Below are positions 5,924-12,140 of a stretch of 12,140 bases of DNA, in pieces. Made by a program: the position numbers and the translations under genes. The notes beneath the pieces are model-generated. The model saw only the letters and a list, made by a program, of their open reading frames with translations. It made no database searches and was not told the origin of the DNA. The DNA comes from Sulfurovum sp. (GTDB lineage Bacteria > Campylobacterota > Campylobacteria > Campylobacterales > Sulfurovaceae). Each line of letters starts with the position of its first letter. The first letter of the stretch is position 1. The DNA lies in NCBI GenBank assembly GCA_016744875.1, contig JADGDL010000055.1, positions 1 to 12,140 of the forward strand. Reading direction: 5' to 3'.

Positions 5924-7480
5924 TTAGATCGTATTGTTACTATTAGAATGACGTGATTTTAATTTTCCTTCCATACTCAAATAAGAATTTAAAGCACCTA
6001 TATAAGCTCTTGCAGAAGCCAACATAGTGTCTATGTTCAATCCATGTCCTATGATGGCAGGTTCACCGTTAAAGGAAACTTTTACTGTTACATTCGCCAA
6101 GGCATCTTTACCTTCACTTACTGACTTAACCTTGTAGTCATCTAACTGACCATCATATCCTGAAATTCTGTCTATGGTTTTAAAGACAGCATCTATGGTA
6201 CCTTCACCTATACCTGCTTCGATGATCTCGTTGTTATCTTTACGAATTTTGACAGCAGCTGAGGGTACACCGTCTGAGCAGTCCATTAATTGTAAAGAGA
6301 CTAACTCATAAACCTGTGTAGCTTTGGTCATTTCATTGGTTACCAATGCTCTTAAATCATCATCATAGATCTCTTTTTTTCTGTCAGCCAAGATCTTGAA
6401 GCGTTCAAATGAGGTATTTAATGCTTCATCATCTAAGGTAAATCCTAATTTGCGCAATTTATCTTTAAACGCTGCACGTCCTGAATGTTTACCTAATACT
6501 AAGGTGTCATCCATATCTAAACCAATGTCTTCTGGTCTGATGATCTCATAAGTCTCTTTGTTTTTCAACATACCATCCTGATGTATACCAGACTCATGAG
6601 CAAAAGCATTTTTACCAACGATGGCTTTGTTTGGTTGTGGTTCTATACCTGTAATATTGGCTATCAAACGGCTTGACGGGTATATCTCTTTTGTATTGAT
6701 ATTTGTCTCATAATTAGCAAAGACATCTGAACGTGTTTTTAATGCCATCACTATCTCTTCCAAAGCAGCATTTCCTGCACGTTCACCTAAGCCGTTGATG
6801 GTACACTCTATCTGTCTTGCACCATTGATGACGGACTCTAAAGAGTTTGCCACACCTAAACCTAGATCATTATGGTTATGTACAGAAATGATGGCTCTAT
6901 CTTTAGTATATTCACTCATCTCTTTTACCATAGCACCTATCTCAAAAGGCAATCTAAAACCAACGGTGTCGGGTAAATTTATCGTACTCGCTCCAGCTTC
7001 TATAACGGCATCAGAGATCTCTTTCATAAAACCTATGTCAGAACGTCCTGCATCTTCACATGAAAATTCTACATCATCTACAAAGGTACGTGCATATTCT
7101 ACTGCACGTACTGCTCTTTTGATGACTTCATCAGGAGTCATTTTTAACTTGTGTTCCATATGTATCTTGGATGTAGCGATAAACGTATGTATACGTTTCA
7201 TTTTGGCTTTATCTATAGCTTCACCTGCTGCCTTAACATCTGAGTCAATAGCTCTTGCTAAAGAACATACTGTAGAGTTTGTTACCCTTTGTGCTATCTT
7301 GTCTATAGCATCAAAGTCACCTGGACTTGCTGCGGCAAATCCTGCTTCGATGATATCTACACCCAAACGCTCCAACTGTGCAGCGATCTGGATCTTCTCT
7401 TCAGTGTTCATAGAAGCACCAGGGCTTTGCTCTCCGTCTCTTAATGTCGTGTCAAATATTAATATTGTATTTTTTTTCAT
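5924..7480 (-). CDS. leuA: 2-isopropylmalate synthase (leucine pathway, first committed step)
   Basis: LeuA condenses acetyl-CoA with 2-oxoisovalerate to 2-isopropylmalate. The 518-residue protein matches the long bacterial form. The TIM-barrel domain begins FDTTLRDGEQSPG (Arg14 and metal-binding Asp15), continues with SVHNHNDLG (His201 and His203 metal ligands) and GLGERAGNAALEE (Asn237), then NAFAHESGIHQDG of the linker. The C-terminal region (about 390-500: VYELVSLQLMDCSDGVPSAA, then GIGEGTIDAVFKTID) is the LeuA regulatory domain that binds leucine for feedback inhibition. The ATG at 7478-7480 has an AAGGT ribosome-binding site. The gene is alone between ftsH and a convergent unit, and it is preceded by a leader peptide with a run of Leu codons, so expression is probably leucine-responsive. 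A close relative such as citramalate synthase is possible in principle, but the motifs and leader favour LeuA. Confidence 0.96.
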   Translation of the reverse strand: MKKNTILIFDTTLRDGEQSPGASMNTEEKIQIAAQLERLGVDIIEAGFAAASPGDFDAIDKIAQRVTNSTVCSLARAIDSDVKAAGEAIDKAKMKRIHTFIATSKIHMEHKLKMTPDEVIKRAVRAVEYARTFVDDVEFSCEDAGRSDIGFMKEISDAVIEAGASTINLPDTVGFRLPFEIGAMVKEMSEYTKDRAIISVHNHNDLGLGVANSLESVINGARQIECTINGLGERAGNAALEEIVMALKTRSDVFANYETNINTKEIYPSSRLIANITGIEPQPNKAIVGKNAFAHESGIHQDGMLKNKETYEIIRPEDIGLDMDDTLVLGKHSGRAAFKDKLRKLGFTLDDEALNTSFERFKILADRKKEIYDDDLRALVTNEMTKATQVYELVSLQLMDCSDGVPSAAVKIRKDNNEIIEAGIGEGTIDAVFKTIDRISGYDGQLDDYKVKSVSEGKDALANVTVKVSFNGEPAIIGHGLNIDTMLASARAYIGALNSYLSMEGKLKSRHSNSNNTI

Positions 7481-7502
7481 TTTATTACCTTGATATTGTA
7501 AA

Positions 7503-7553
7503 AGCGATAGTCGCTGTAAATTGTCTAATTTTACCTAAATAGTGGTTAATTAG
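7503..7553 (-). promoter_or_regulatory. Structured leader RNA between the leu leader peptide and leuA
   Basis: In minus-strand order, CTAATT-A-ACC pairs with GGT-AA-AATTAG (7553 to 7525) as a 9-bp stem with a small internal loop. It is followed by AGCGA-CTA-TCGCT (7515 to 7503), a 5-bp stem trailed by UUU and lying 22 bases before the leuA start. The second looks like a small terminator, but it is weak. An 8-bp direct repeat (TAAATTGT on the plus strand, 7517-7524 and 7565-7572) flanks the first stem. These are the only candidates for the switching structure expected downstream of a leader peptide; assignment is tentative. Confidence 0.4.
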
Positions 7554-7585
7554 AAACAAAAAATTAAATTGTAAATGGGGGAATA

Positions 7586-7654
7586 TTAGAGTGAGAGCAG
7601 CAGGAGAGTAGAATCTTGTTTGAAAATTTTGTTTTGATTTATGATATTTTGCAT
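7586..7654 (-). CDS. leuL: leu leader peptide, 22 residues, ending TLLLLSL
   Basis: The ORF starts with ATG at 7652-7654, has an AGGAG ribosome-binding site six bases upstream, and stops with TAA at 7586-7588. Residues 1-15 are MQNIINQNKIFKQDS; the last seven are Thr-Leu-Leu-Leu-Leu-Ser-Leu. Five of the final six codons are Leu (CTC, CTG, CTG, CTC, then CTC after one TCA). Nearby genes mostly use TTA, CTT and CTA for Leu, so the choice of CTC/CTG looks selected. It has its own promoter 26 bases upstream and lies 105 bases before leuA, the position and design of the leuABCD leader of enterobacteria. Ribosome stalling at the Leu block when charged tRNA-Leu is scarce would signal leucine hunger. 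The symbol is given by analogy of function, not homology. Confidence 0.82.
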   Translation of the reverse strand: MQNIINQNKIFKQDSTLLLLSL

Positions 7655-7679
7655 AATGCTCTCCTGTTTATTTTTTAAA

Positions 7680-7708
7680 AGTATAGCCAAAAGAGACAGG
7701 AAAGGCAA
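7680..7708 (-). promoter_or_regulatory. Promoter of the leu leader-leuA transcript
   Basis: On the minus strand TTGCCT (7703-7708; four of six to TTGACA) is followed after exactly 17 bp by TATACT (7680-7685; five of six to TATAAT). Transcription would start near 7673, just ahead of the leader-peptide ribosome-binding site, giving about 190 nt of leader RNA before leuA. The -35 box stands only 15 bp past the ftsH stop, so leuA is separately transcribed although it follows ftsH in the same direction. No ftsH terminator is visible before it. Confidence 0.7.
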
Positions 7709-7723
7709 ATCGAAAAGGAAAAC

Positions 7724-9715
7724 TTATGATTCCCTCTCATCATCAGCTTCTTCTTCAGCTTTAGCTCTTGCTGCTGCTGCAGCTATTTTATCACCATGGG
7801 CCAAACGGCTTTCCATGTTATTTTCTTGTTCATAGTCAGCGATGATGGACCGTACTTTTTTACCTTCGATAACTTCAACATCGAGTAAAACGCCTGCCAT
7901 GTTTTCTATAGCCTGATGATATTCGTTCAGGGTTTTCTTTACAAAAGTATAACGTTCATTCAGCGTGCCTTTGATGTGATCATCTATATCTTCTGACATT
8001 TTTTCACTGTAGTCTGTGGATGACATGCCTCCACCAATGAAGCTGTTTTCAGTTCTTTTAAGTACCATAAGACCTGCTACATCAGACATACCATAAACAG
8101 ATATCATATCTTTTAAAATGGCAGTGGCACGGTCAAGGTCATTCCCTGCACCGGTACTGATCTCACCTATGAAGACCTCTTCTGCAGCACGTCCGCCAAG
8201 GAGTACATCTATCTCAGCCATAAGTTCATGCTTTTGCTTTAAAAATCTATCTTCATCATCGGGAAGATGCAGTGTATAACCTAAGGCACCAAGTCCTCTA
8301 GGGATAATAGATACTTTGGTTACACGTGTGGCACCCTTTGTAAGTTCTGCCATAAGTGCATGACCACTTTCATGGTAAGCAACGATTCTTTTTTCAACTT
8401 CAGAGATCTTTCTGTTTTTCTTTTCAAGTCCAACAAATGAGCGTTCTATTGATTCAAGAAGGTCAGATTGTTCTATCTCTCTTTTGTTGAAACGTCCTGC
8501 TAGGAGTGCCGCTTCATTGATAATGTTTGCCAAGTCTGCACCTGCCAGTCCTGCTGTTTGTTTTGCAACGATCTTTAGATCAACAGAGGAAGCAAGTTTT
8601 ACCCCTTTAGAGTGTACTTTTAAGATCGCTAAACGTCCATCATAATCAGGTTTGTCTACAAGTACTTGTCTATCAAAACGTCCTGCTCTAAGAAGAGCCG
8701 CATCCAGTGTTTCTGGTCTGTTTGTTGCTGCAAGTACGATGACTGGTGTATCTGTACCAAAACCATCCATCTCTGCGAGGAGTTGGTTGAGTGTTTGCTC
8801 TCTCTCATCATTCCCACCCATCTGATTACCGGATGCACGGCTTTTACCAATAGCATCTATCTCATCGATGAAGATGATAGAAGGGGCTTCTTTTTTTGCT
8901 TGGGCAAAAAGGTCACGTACGCGAGATGCACCTACACCTACAAACATTTCGATGAATCCTGAACCAGATACTGAGAAAAATGGAACAGAGGCTTCACCTG
9001 CAACGGCTTTTGCAAGAAGTGTTTTACCTGTACCTGGAGGTCCTACTAAAAGTAAACCTTTTGGAATTTTTGCTCCAAGCTCCATGTAACGTTCCGGAAA
9101 TTTGAGGAAATCCACGATCTCTTTTACTTCATCTTTGGCTTCTTCAACCCCTTGAACATCTGCAAATGTTGTATCTGGTTTTTCAGAGTTGATGAGTTTA
9201 TCTGCTTTTCCAGCACCTAAGATACCTCCACCCATACCTTTAGACATTTTTTTAGCCAAGAAGATCCAAATACCAAAAAATATAAGAATAGGGAGCAATG
9301 AACCTAAAAGGTCAGAAAGGAATCCTCCACCCATAATACCTTCATAGCTAATGTTCTTCTCTTCCAAAAGTGGTATAAGCTGAGCGTCCTGTCTAGGGAT
9401 ACTCTGCGCAACATAACGTGTTCTGAGACCATTTTCATCAGAAACAGCTTCAATAGTTGTAGGAGTCAGTTTTACAGAAGTAATACTGCCTTCTTTAATC
9501 TTCGCTTTAAGTTCGGAATACTTTACAGATTTAGTTTGGCTCACTTTACCATTACCGTTATCAAGCATATTGCCTAAGCCGTCACCTTCACCGACAAATG
9601 CCTTAAATATCATAATGATAATAATAGAAAAGAGGGCAAATGCCAGTAGTGGGTTGTTGTTAAAAAAATTATTATTATTATTGTTGTCTTGATTGTTATT
9701 ATTTTGGTTAGCCAT
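7724..9715 (-). CDS. ftsH: FtsH, membrane-anchored ATP-dependent zinc metalloprotease
   Basis: FtsH is a hexameric inner-membrane protease that extracts and degrades misfolded membrane proteins and selected cytoplasmic regulators. The 663-residue protein has an Asn-rich N-terminus (14 Asn in the first 21), a membrane segment at about 23-41, a periplasmic domain to about 130, and a second membrane segment at about 136-154 (LLGSLLPILIFFGIWIFLA). The AAA+ domain follows: Walker A GPPGTGKT 225-232, pore-loop MFVGVGASR 257-265, Walker B IIFIDEID 280-287, and second region of homology ATNRPETLDAALLRAGRFDR 330-349. The zinc site is HESGH at 448-452, with the third ligand Asp526 in GAGNDLD. The tail is charged (EEADDERES). 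The ATG overlaps the prmA stop (TAATG), and the ribosome-binding site AAGGAAG is inside prmA, so the two are translationally coupled. Confidence 0.98.
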   Translation of the reverse strand: MANQNNNNQDNNNNNNFFNNNPLLAFALFSIIIIMIFKAFVGEGDGLGNMLDNGNGKVSQTKSVKYSELKAKIKEGSITSVKLTPTTIEAVSDENGLRTRYVAQSIPRQDAQLIPLLEEKNISYEGIMGGGFLSDLLGSLLPILIFFGIWIFLAKKMSKGMGGGILGAGKADKLINSEKPDTTFADVQGVEEAKDEVKEIVDFLKFPERYMELGAKIPKGLLLVGPPGTGKTLLAKAVAGEASVPFFSVSGSGFIEMFVGVGASRVRDLFAQAKKEAPSIIFIDEIDAIGKSRASGNQMGGNDEREQTLNQLLAEMDGFGTDTPVIVLAATNRPETLDAALLRAGRFDRQVLVDKPDYDGRLAILKVHSKGVKLASSVDLKIVAKQTAGLAGADLANIINEAALLAGRFNKREIEQSDLLESIERSFVGLEKKNRKISEVEKRIVAYHESGHALMAELTKGATRVTKVSIIPRGLGALGYTLHLPDDEDRFLKQKHELMAEIDVLLGGRAAEEVFIGEISTGAGNDLDRATAILKDMISVYGMSDVAGLMVLKRTENSFIGGGMSSTDYSEKMSEDIDDHIKGTLNERYTFVKKTLNEYHQAIENMAGVLLDVEVIEGKKVRSIIADYEQENNMESRLAHGDKIAAAAARAKAEEEADDERES
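9653..9709 (-). repeat. Asn-codon (AAT/AAC) low-complexity tract at the ftsH 5' end
   Basis: Codons 3-21 of ftsH contain runs of AAT and AAC (four, then six, then three Asn in a row, broken by Gln, Asp and two Phe). In DNA this is a degenerate trinucleotide repeat that could change length by slippage without breaking the frame. The encoded segment is the short cytoplasmic tail before the first membrane helix. Confidence 0.75.
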
Positions 9716-10539
9716 TAATTAACTTCCTTTGTATAAACAAGTGTTACCCACTCGTCTTTTAATATTCTTTGTTCCAGTGTGAGGTCTGTAAAGACCTCTT
9801 TAACCAGTGATTCTTTTTTATCCAAGATACCTGAGAGTATCAAACGACCATCTTTTTTGCATGCAGATTTGAGATCTTTTGCAATAAACTTTAGTACATC
9901 AGCGATAATATTTGCAATAACAATATCGTAAGTACCTTCAGCTTTGTCTATAGAGCCTTCCCAAAGCATGTCATAGCTTTCTTCATTGAGTAGAAAGTTC
10001 TCTTTACAGCTTTCTATAGAGAGTGGATCTGTATCACACAGCTCTACAGAACTCCCAAGCTTTTTACAGGCAAGCCCCAAGATACCAGATCCACATCCTA
10101 CATCAATCACTGATTGTTTATCATTAACATATTGGGAGATAGCTTCCAAACACGAAAATGTTGTAGCATGATGCCCAGAGCCAAAAGCAAGAGCAGGGTC
10201 GATCTTGATATTAATGAGATCATCTTTAGGTTCATACCAGGAAGGGAAGATATAAAATTTTCCTGCTTCTATGGGTTGAACGGAATCTTGATAAGACTTT
10301 ATCCAGTCTATATTCTCTTTCTCTTCAAGTTGATAGGTCATTTCAATCGAACCATCCATTCCATCTGCTAAGGATACAAGAGCATCTTTAACGAAAGTTA
10401 AATCAGATTCACTACGTACTATGATCTGGCCCTTACCCAACTCGATACCGTCATCTGTTACAGAGGAGATAAAGTCAGCTATGAACTCTACAAAGTTATT
10501 GTTAAGAGTAACAGTAAGTTCGTAATAGATTTTATTCAT
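9715..10539 (-). CDS. prmA: Ribosomal protein L11 methyltransferase
   Basis: PrmA transfers methyl groups from S-adenosylmethionine to ribosomal protein L11. The 274-residue protein is slightly shorter than the E. coli enzyme. It has the N-terminal L11-recognition domain (about 1-75), the linker region with DPALAFGSGHHATT at 114-127, and a Rossmann-like methyltransferase fold: VIDVGCGSGILGLA at 144-157 (SAM-binding glycine loop), ELCDTDP at 166-172 (acidic residue for the ribose), and VIANIIADVL at 207-216, the N-I-x-A catalytic-region motif of the family. Its ATG lies inside the hisA 3' end, with an 8-bp overlap (ATGAATAA), and its stop shares one base with the ftsH start, so it is locked into this operon. 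prmA next to ftsH is a recurring arrangement in Campylobacterota, as I recall it. Confidence 0.95.
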   Translation of the reverse strand: MNKIYYELTVTLNNNFVEFIADFISSVTDDGIELGKGQIIVRSESDLTFVKDALVSLADGMDGSIEMTYQLEEKENIDWIKSYQDSVQPIEAGKFYIFPSWYEPKDDLINIKIDPALAFGSGHHATTFSCLEAISQYVNDKQSVIDVGCGSGILGLACKKLGSSVELCDTDPLSIESCKENFLLNEESYDMLWEGSIDKAEGTYDIVIANIIADVLKFIAKDLKSACKKDGRLILSGILDKKESLVKEVFTDLTLEQRILKDEWVTLVYTKEVN

Positions 10540-11242
10540 TCGCGGCCTTAAACGCCTCTTCTAAATCTAAGGTACCCTCATAAAATGCTTTACCTACAAT
10601 AGTCCCATCAATACTATTTTCTATCAGTGCAGTAATGTCAGTCATGTCTTTTAGTCCACCTGAGGCAATAGTTTCGAGACCTGATGCTTCTTGTATATCT
10701 TTGGTAAACTCGATATTCACACCTGTCATCATACCGTCACGTCCTACATCGGTACAAATAATAGCCTGCACACCGCAAGCTGCAAATTCACGTGCAAGAT
10801 CAGTTGCTTTCATGTCTGAAGTCTCTGCCCAACCTTCAACTGCTACCATACCGTCTATAGCATCTATCCCTACAACGATAGGGTATTTTGCAGCCATATC
10901 TTTCACAAATTGTGCATCTTTTACGGCAATAGAACCTAAAATGAGTCTGTCAATACCTAGATCAAGGTACATTTTGATAGTTTCTTCATCTCTGATACCT
11001 CCACCAAGTTCGAGCTTTAGGTTACAGTTTTCACGGATCTTTCTGATCTGTTCCAAATTCTCTGGTTTGCCTGCAAAAGCTCCGTTAAGGTCAACGAGAT
11101 GTACCCACTCACTTCCTAATTCTTCAAATCTTTTGGCTACTTGCCAAGGTTCATCGGAGTATATCTTTGCTGAGTCCATAAGCCCTTTGCTTAGTCTTAC
11201 TGCTTTTCCGTCTTTGAGGTCTATTGCCGGTAGTATTGTCAT
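10532..11242 (-). CDS. hisA: HisA, ProFAR isomerase (histidine pathway)
   Basis: HisA converts N'-[(5-phosphoribosyl)formimino]-5-aminoimidazole-4-carboxamide ribonucleotide to its ribulosyl form, the step that feeds HisF/HisH. The 236-residue beta/alpha barrel has the expected half-barrel repeats: ILPAIDLKDGKAVRL with catalytic Asp8, LELGGGIRD at 78-85 (phosphate site), VVGIDAIDG at 123-131 with the second catalytic Asp127, CTDVGRDGMMTGVN at 163-176, and ASGGLKD at 193-199 (second phosphate site). The ATG at 11240-11242 is preceded by TAGGAAT, which overlaps the hisH TAG stop; the gap to hisH is 13 bp. The 3' end overlaps prmA by 8 bp. PriA-type dual function (His/Trp) is known only in actinobacteria and is not suggested here. 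Confidence 0.97.
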   Translation of the reverse strand: MTILPAIDLKDGKAVRLSKGLMDSAKIYSDEPWQVAKRFEELGSEWVHLVDLNGAFAGKPENLEQIRKIRENCNLKLELGGGIRDEETIKMYLDLGIDRLILGSIAVKDAQFVKDMAAKYPIVVGIDAIDGMVAVEGWAETSDMKATDLAREFAACGVQAIICTDVGRDGMMTGVNIEFTKDIQEASGLETIASGGLKDMTDITALIENSIDGTIVGKAFYEGTLDLEEAFKAANE

Positions 11243-11255
11243 ATTGTTATTATTC

Positions 11256-11879
11256 CTATAATTGTGCGAAATTTTTTATAATTTTAAGTCCATTCTCATG
11301 GCTCTTTTCAGGGTGAGGCTGTATGCCGTAAATATTGTCATTTTGTACTGCTGACACAAATTCATACCCGTAGTGTGTTTTACCTATCGCGTATTTGTTG
11401 TCACATTGAGCATGGAAAGAGTGGACAAAATAGAGATAAAAGTCTTTTTCAAGTCCTGCAAATAATGGTGTGGTATTTTGTATAAAAAGTTCGTTCCAAC
11501 CCATGTGTGGTACTTTTTGAGGATGGTCAAATTTAGCTTCATCAAAAGCTACGACTTTACCCGGGATGAGTCCCAGACCTTGTGTTCCACTGGAGTCCTT
11601 TGCAAACTCTTCAGAACTTTCAAAAAGCAATTGCATACCAAGACAGATACCAAGTAATGGTTTGCCGGTCTTGGCATAGGCTTTCACTGCCACATCCATG
11701 CCATTGCTTTGTAAATGCTCCATTGCATCACCAAATGCACCTACACCGGGTAAAATGAGTTTGTCATACTGGTCAAGTTTAGAAGGGTCACTCTCAAGTG
11801 TAGCATCTGCACCTACTTTTGCAAAAGCATTGATCACAGAAGCGAGATTTCCCATATTGTAATCGACGATTCCAATCAC
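11256..11879 (-). CDS. hisH: HisH, glutaminase subunit of imidazole glycerol phosphate synthase
   Basis: HisH releases ammonia from glutamine and passes it to HisF, which makes imidazole glycerol phosphate and AICAR. The 207-residue class I amidotransferase has MIGIVDYNMGNLASV at the start, LILPGVGAFGDAM at 41-53 (oxyanion region), the nucleophile Cys79 in LLGICLGMQLLFE, and the His189/Glu191 pair in QPHPEKSH; the catalytic triad is complete. The start codon is GTG (11877-11879), eight bases after AAGGA; no in-frame ATG stands nearby and the family's MIGIVDYN opening fixes this start. It is the first gene of hisH-hisA-prmA-ftsH. HisF, its partner, is not in the window. A homologous HisH2/PseA-type amidotransferase is possible in Campylobacterota, but direct linkage to hisA supports histidine synthesis. 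Confidence 0.95.
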   Translation of the reverse strand: MIGIVDYNMGNLASVINAFAKVGADATLESDPSKLDQYDKLILPGVGAFGDAMEHLQSNGMDVAVKAYAKTGKPLLGICLGMQLLFESSEEFAKDSSGTQGLGLIPGKVVAFDEAKFDHPQKVPHMGWNELFIQNTTPLFAGLEKDFYLYFVHSFHAQCDNKYAIGKTHYGYEFVSAVQNDNIYGIQPHPEKSHENGLKIIKNFAQL

Positions 11880-11888
11880 TGTAATGTT

Positions 11889-11923
11889 CCTTATAAGGGG
11901 TTATTATTATCGTGATTATAGCA
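11889..11923 (-). promoter_or_regulatory. Extended -10 promoter of hisH-hisA-prmA-ftsH, with downstream palindrome
   Basis: On the minus strand TGC-TATAAT (11923 to 11915) is a perfect -10 hexamer with the TGn extension; no good -35 is seen. Transcription would start near 11908, giving a leader of about 28 nt before the GTG of hisH. The leader holds the palindrome CCTTATAAGG (11889-11898), whose last bases are part of the hisH ribosome-binding site; it could be an operator or simply chance. No His-codon leader peptide is present. Confidence 0.65.
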
Positions 11924-11970
11924 AATTAAATTGAAAGCAGGTATTTGAAACTTTATCCTTTAGGCAATTT

Positions 11971-11979
11971 TGGTAGAAT
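11971..11979 (+). promoter_or_regulatory. Extended -10 promoter of the 12013 gene
   Basis: TGG-TAGAAT (11971-11979) is an extended -10 box with one mismatch in the hexamer and no clear -35. Transcription would start near 11986. It is divergent from the hisH promoter, with the two -10 boxes about 50 bp apart. Confidence 0.55.
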
Positions 11980-12012
11980 ATGTATTGTTTTAATTTAAAT
12001 CAGGTGGAAAAA

Positions 12013-12140
12013 ATGGGTAGGATATTAATCCTCAGTGATGATCGTGTGGGACATCTCAATCAATCATTAGCATTTGTCAAATATACGGGTATGTCTTATG
12101 ATGTTGTATCTGTAAAATTTAAAGCCAGATGGTGTAAATT
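12013..12140 (+). CDS. ELM1-like putative glycosyltransferase, N-terminal 42 codons, 3' end outside window
   Basis: The ATG at 12013-12015 follows an AGGTGG ribosome-binding site at good spacing. The visible protein reads MGRILILSDDRVGHLNQSLA and goes on to a second strand (YDVVSVKFKARW). A first beta strand leading into a D-x-x-x-G-H-x-N-Q-S turn is the opening of the bacterial ELM1 ("mitochondrial fission ELM1") family, now often described as ELM1/GtrOC1-type putative glycosyltransferases, and such genes occur in Campylobacterota near lipooligosaccharide or envelope functions. The call rests on this short motif only, with most of the gene outside the window. Confidence 0.6.
   Translation, partial: MGRILILSDDRVGHLNQSLAFVKYTGMSYDVVSVKFKARWCK

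Noticed and set aside
6795..7493. Long plus-strand ORF opposite leuA
   Set aside because: It lies wholly antisense to a gene with full LeuA motifs, has no ribosome-binding site of note, and its translation has the Ser/Ala/Ile-rich look of a reverse-strand shadow.
7641..7835. Plus-strand ORF spanning the leu leader promoter and the ftsH end
   Set aside because: It overlaps the minus-strand promoter, leader start and ftsH tail; the protein is low-complexity (Ser/Ala) from the reversed ftsH tail. The minus-strand leader explains this DNA better.
10635..11261. Plus-strand ORF opposite hisA
   Set aside because: Antisense shadow of hisA, which has both catalytic Asp residues and normal length; no promoter or ribosome-binding site supports the antisense frame.
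11880..12012. Histidine leader peptide before hisH
   Set aside because: Checked the minus strand for a short ORF with a His-codon run, in view of the leu leader; none exists, and the leader from the likely start site is only about 28 nt.
1..12140. CRISPR array, insertion sequence, prophage or defence island
   Set aside because: No regularly spaced repeats, terminal inverted repeats, transposase or integrase motifs, or defence-type proteins were seen. Apart from the unassigned envelope genes, the genes are housekeeping.

Overview
The window looks like chromosome of a free-living, mesophilic Campylobacterota (epsilonproteobacterium), most like the Sulfurovum/Sulfurimonas group. This rests on the low-to-moderate GC, the protein flavour of GroEL, SerS, LeuA and FtsH, the prmA-ftsH pairing, and promoters that mostly show an (extended) -10 box with little or no -35. 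No database search was possible, so the genus is an inference. There is no integron, IS element, prophage or CRISPR array; it is mainly housekeeping DNA.

Layout. 1-276 (+): the last 91 codons of an EAL-domain (c-di-GMP phosphodiesterase-type) protein, converging on groEL. 313-2331 (-): groES-groEL, with an unusually long (120 bp), structured spacer that may hold a second promoter for groEL. 2391-2515 (+): a sigma70 promoter and an elongator tRNA-Met(CAU) gene, divergent from groES. 2688-3692 (+): a two-gene unit for a small outer-membrane beta-barrel and a small lipoprotein with an Ig-like look, ended by a perfect 11-bp hairpin. 3808-5863 (+): serS and a second exported beta-barrel-like protein, ended by a long hairpin that also faces leuA. 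5924-7480 (-): leuA. 7724-11879 (-): a tight operon hisH-hisA-prmA-ftsH (two overlapping junctions, one 13-bp gap). 12013-12140 (+): the start of an ELM1-like putative glycosyltransferase gene, divergent from hisH.

The most notable item is in the 243-bp gap between ftsH and leuA. On the minus strand there is a good promoter (TTGCCT, 17 bp, TATACT), a good Shine-Dalgarno sequence and a 22-codon ORF (7586-7654) ending in Thr-Leu-Leu-Leu-Leu-Ser-Leu-stop, followed by about 105 nt of leader before leuA. This is a leu leader peptide by every visible criterion: five of its last six codons are Leu, all of them CTC or CTG, which are not the usual Leu codons in neighbouring AT-rich genes. The Leu-codon block is also complementary to the leader's own ribosome-binding site in two mutually exclusive ways. 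leuA is therefore probably controlled by leucine-dependent attenuation or a variant of it, although no strong classical terminator is visible.

How the genes work together: GroES/GroEL and FtsH handle protein folding and membrane-protein quality control; SerS and tRNA-Met serve translation; PrmA modifies ribosomal protein L11; HisH and HisA supply two adjacent steps of histidine synthesis; LeuA commits 2-oxoisovalerate to leucine. The envelope genes at 2688-3692 and 5069-5863 are not assignable to a pathway.
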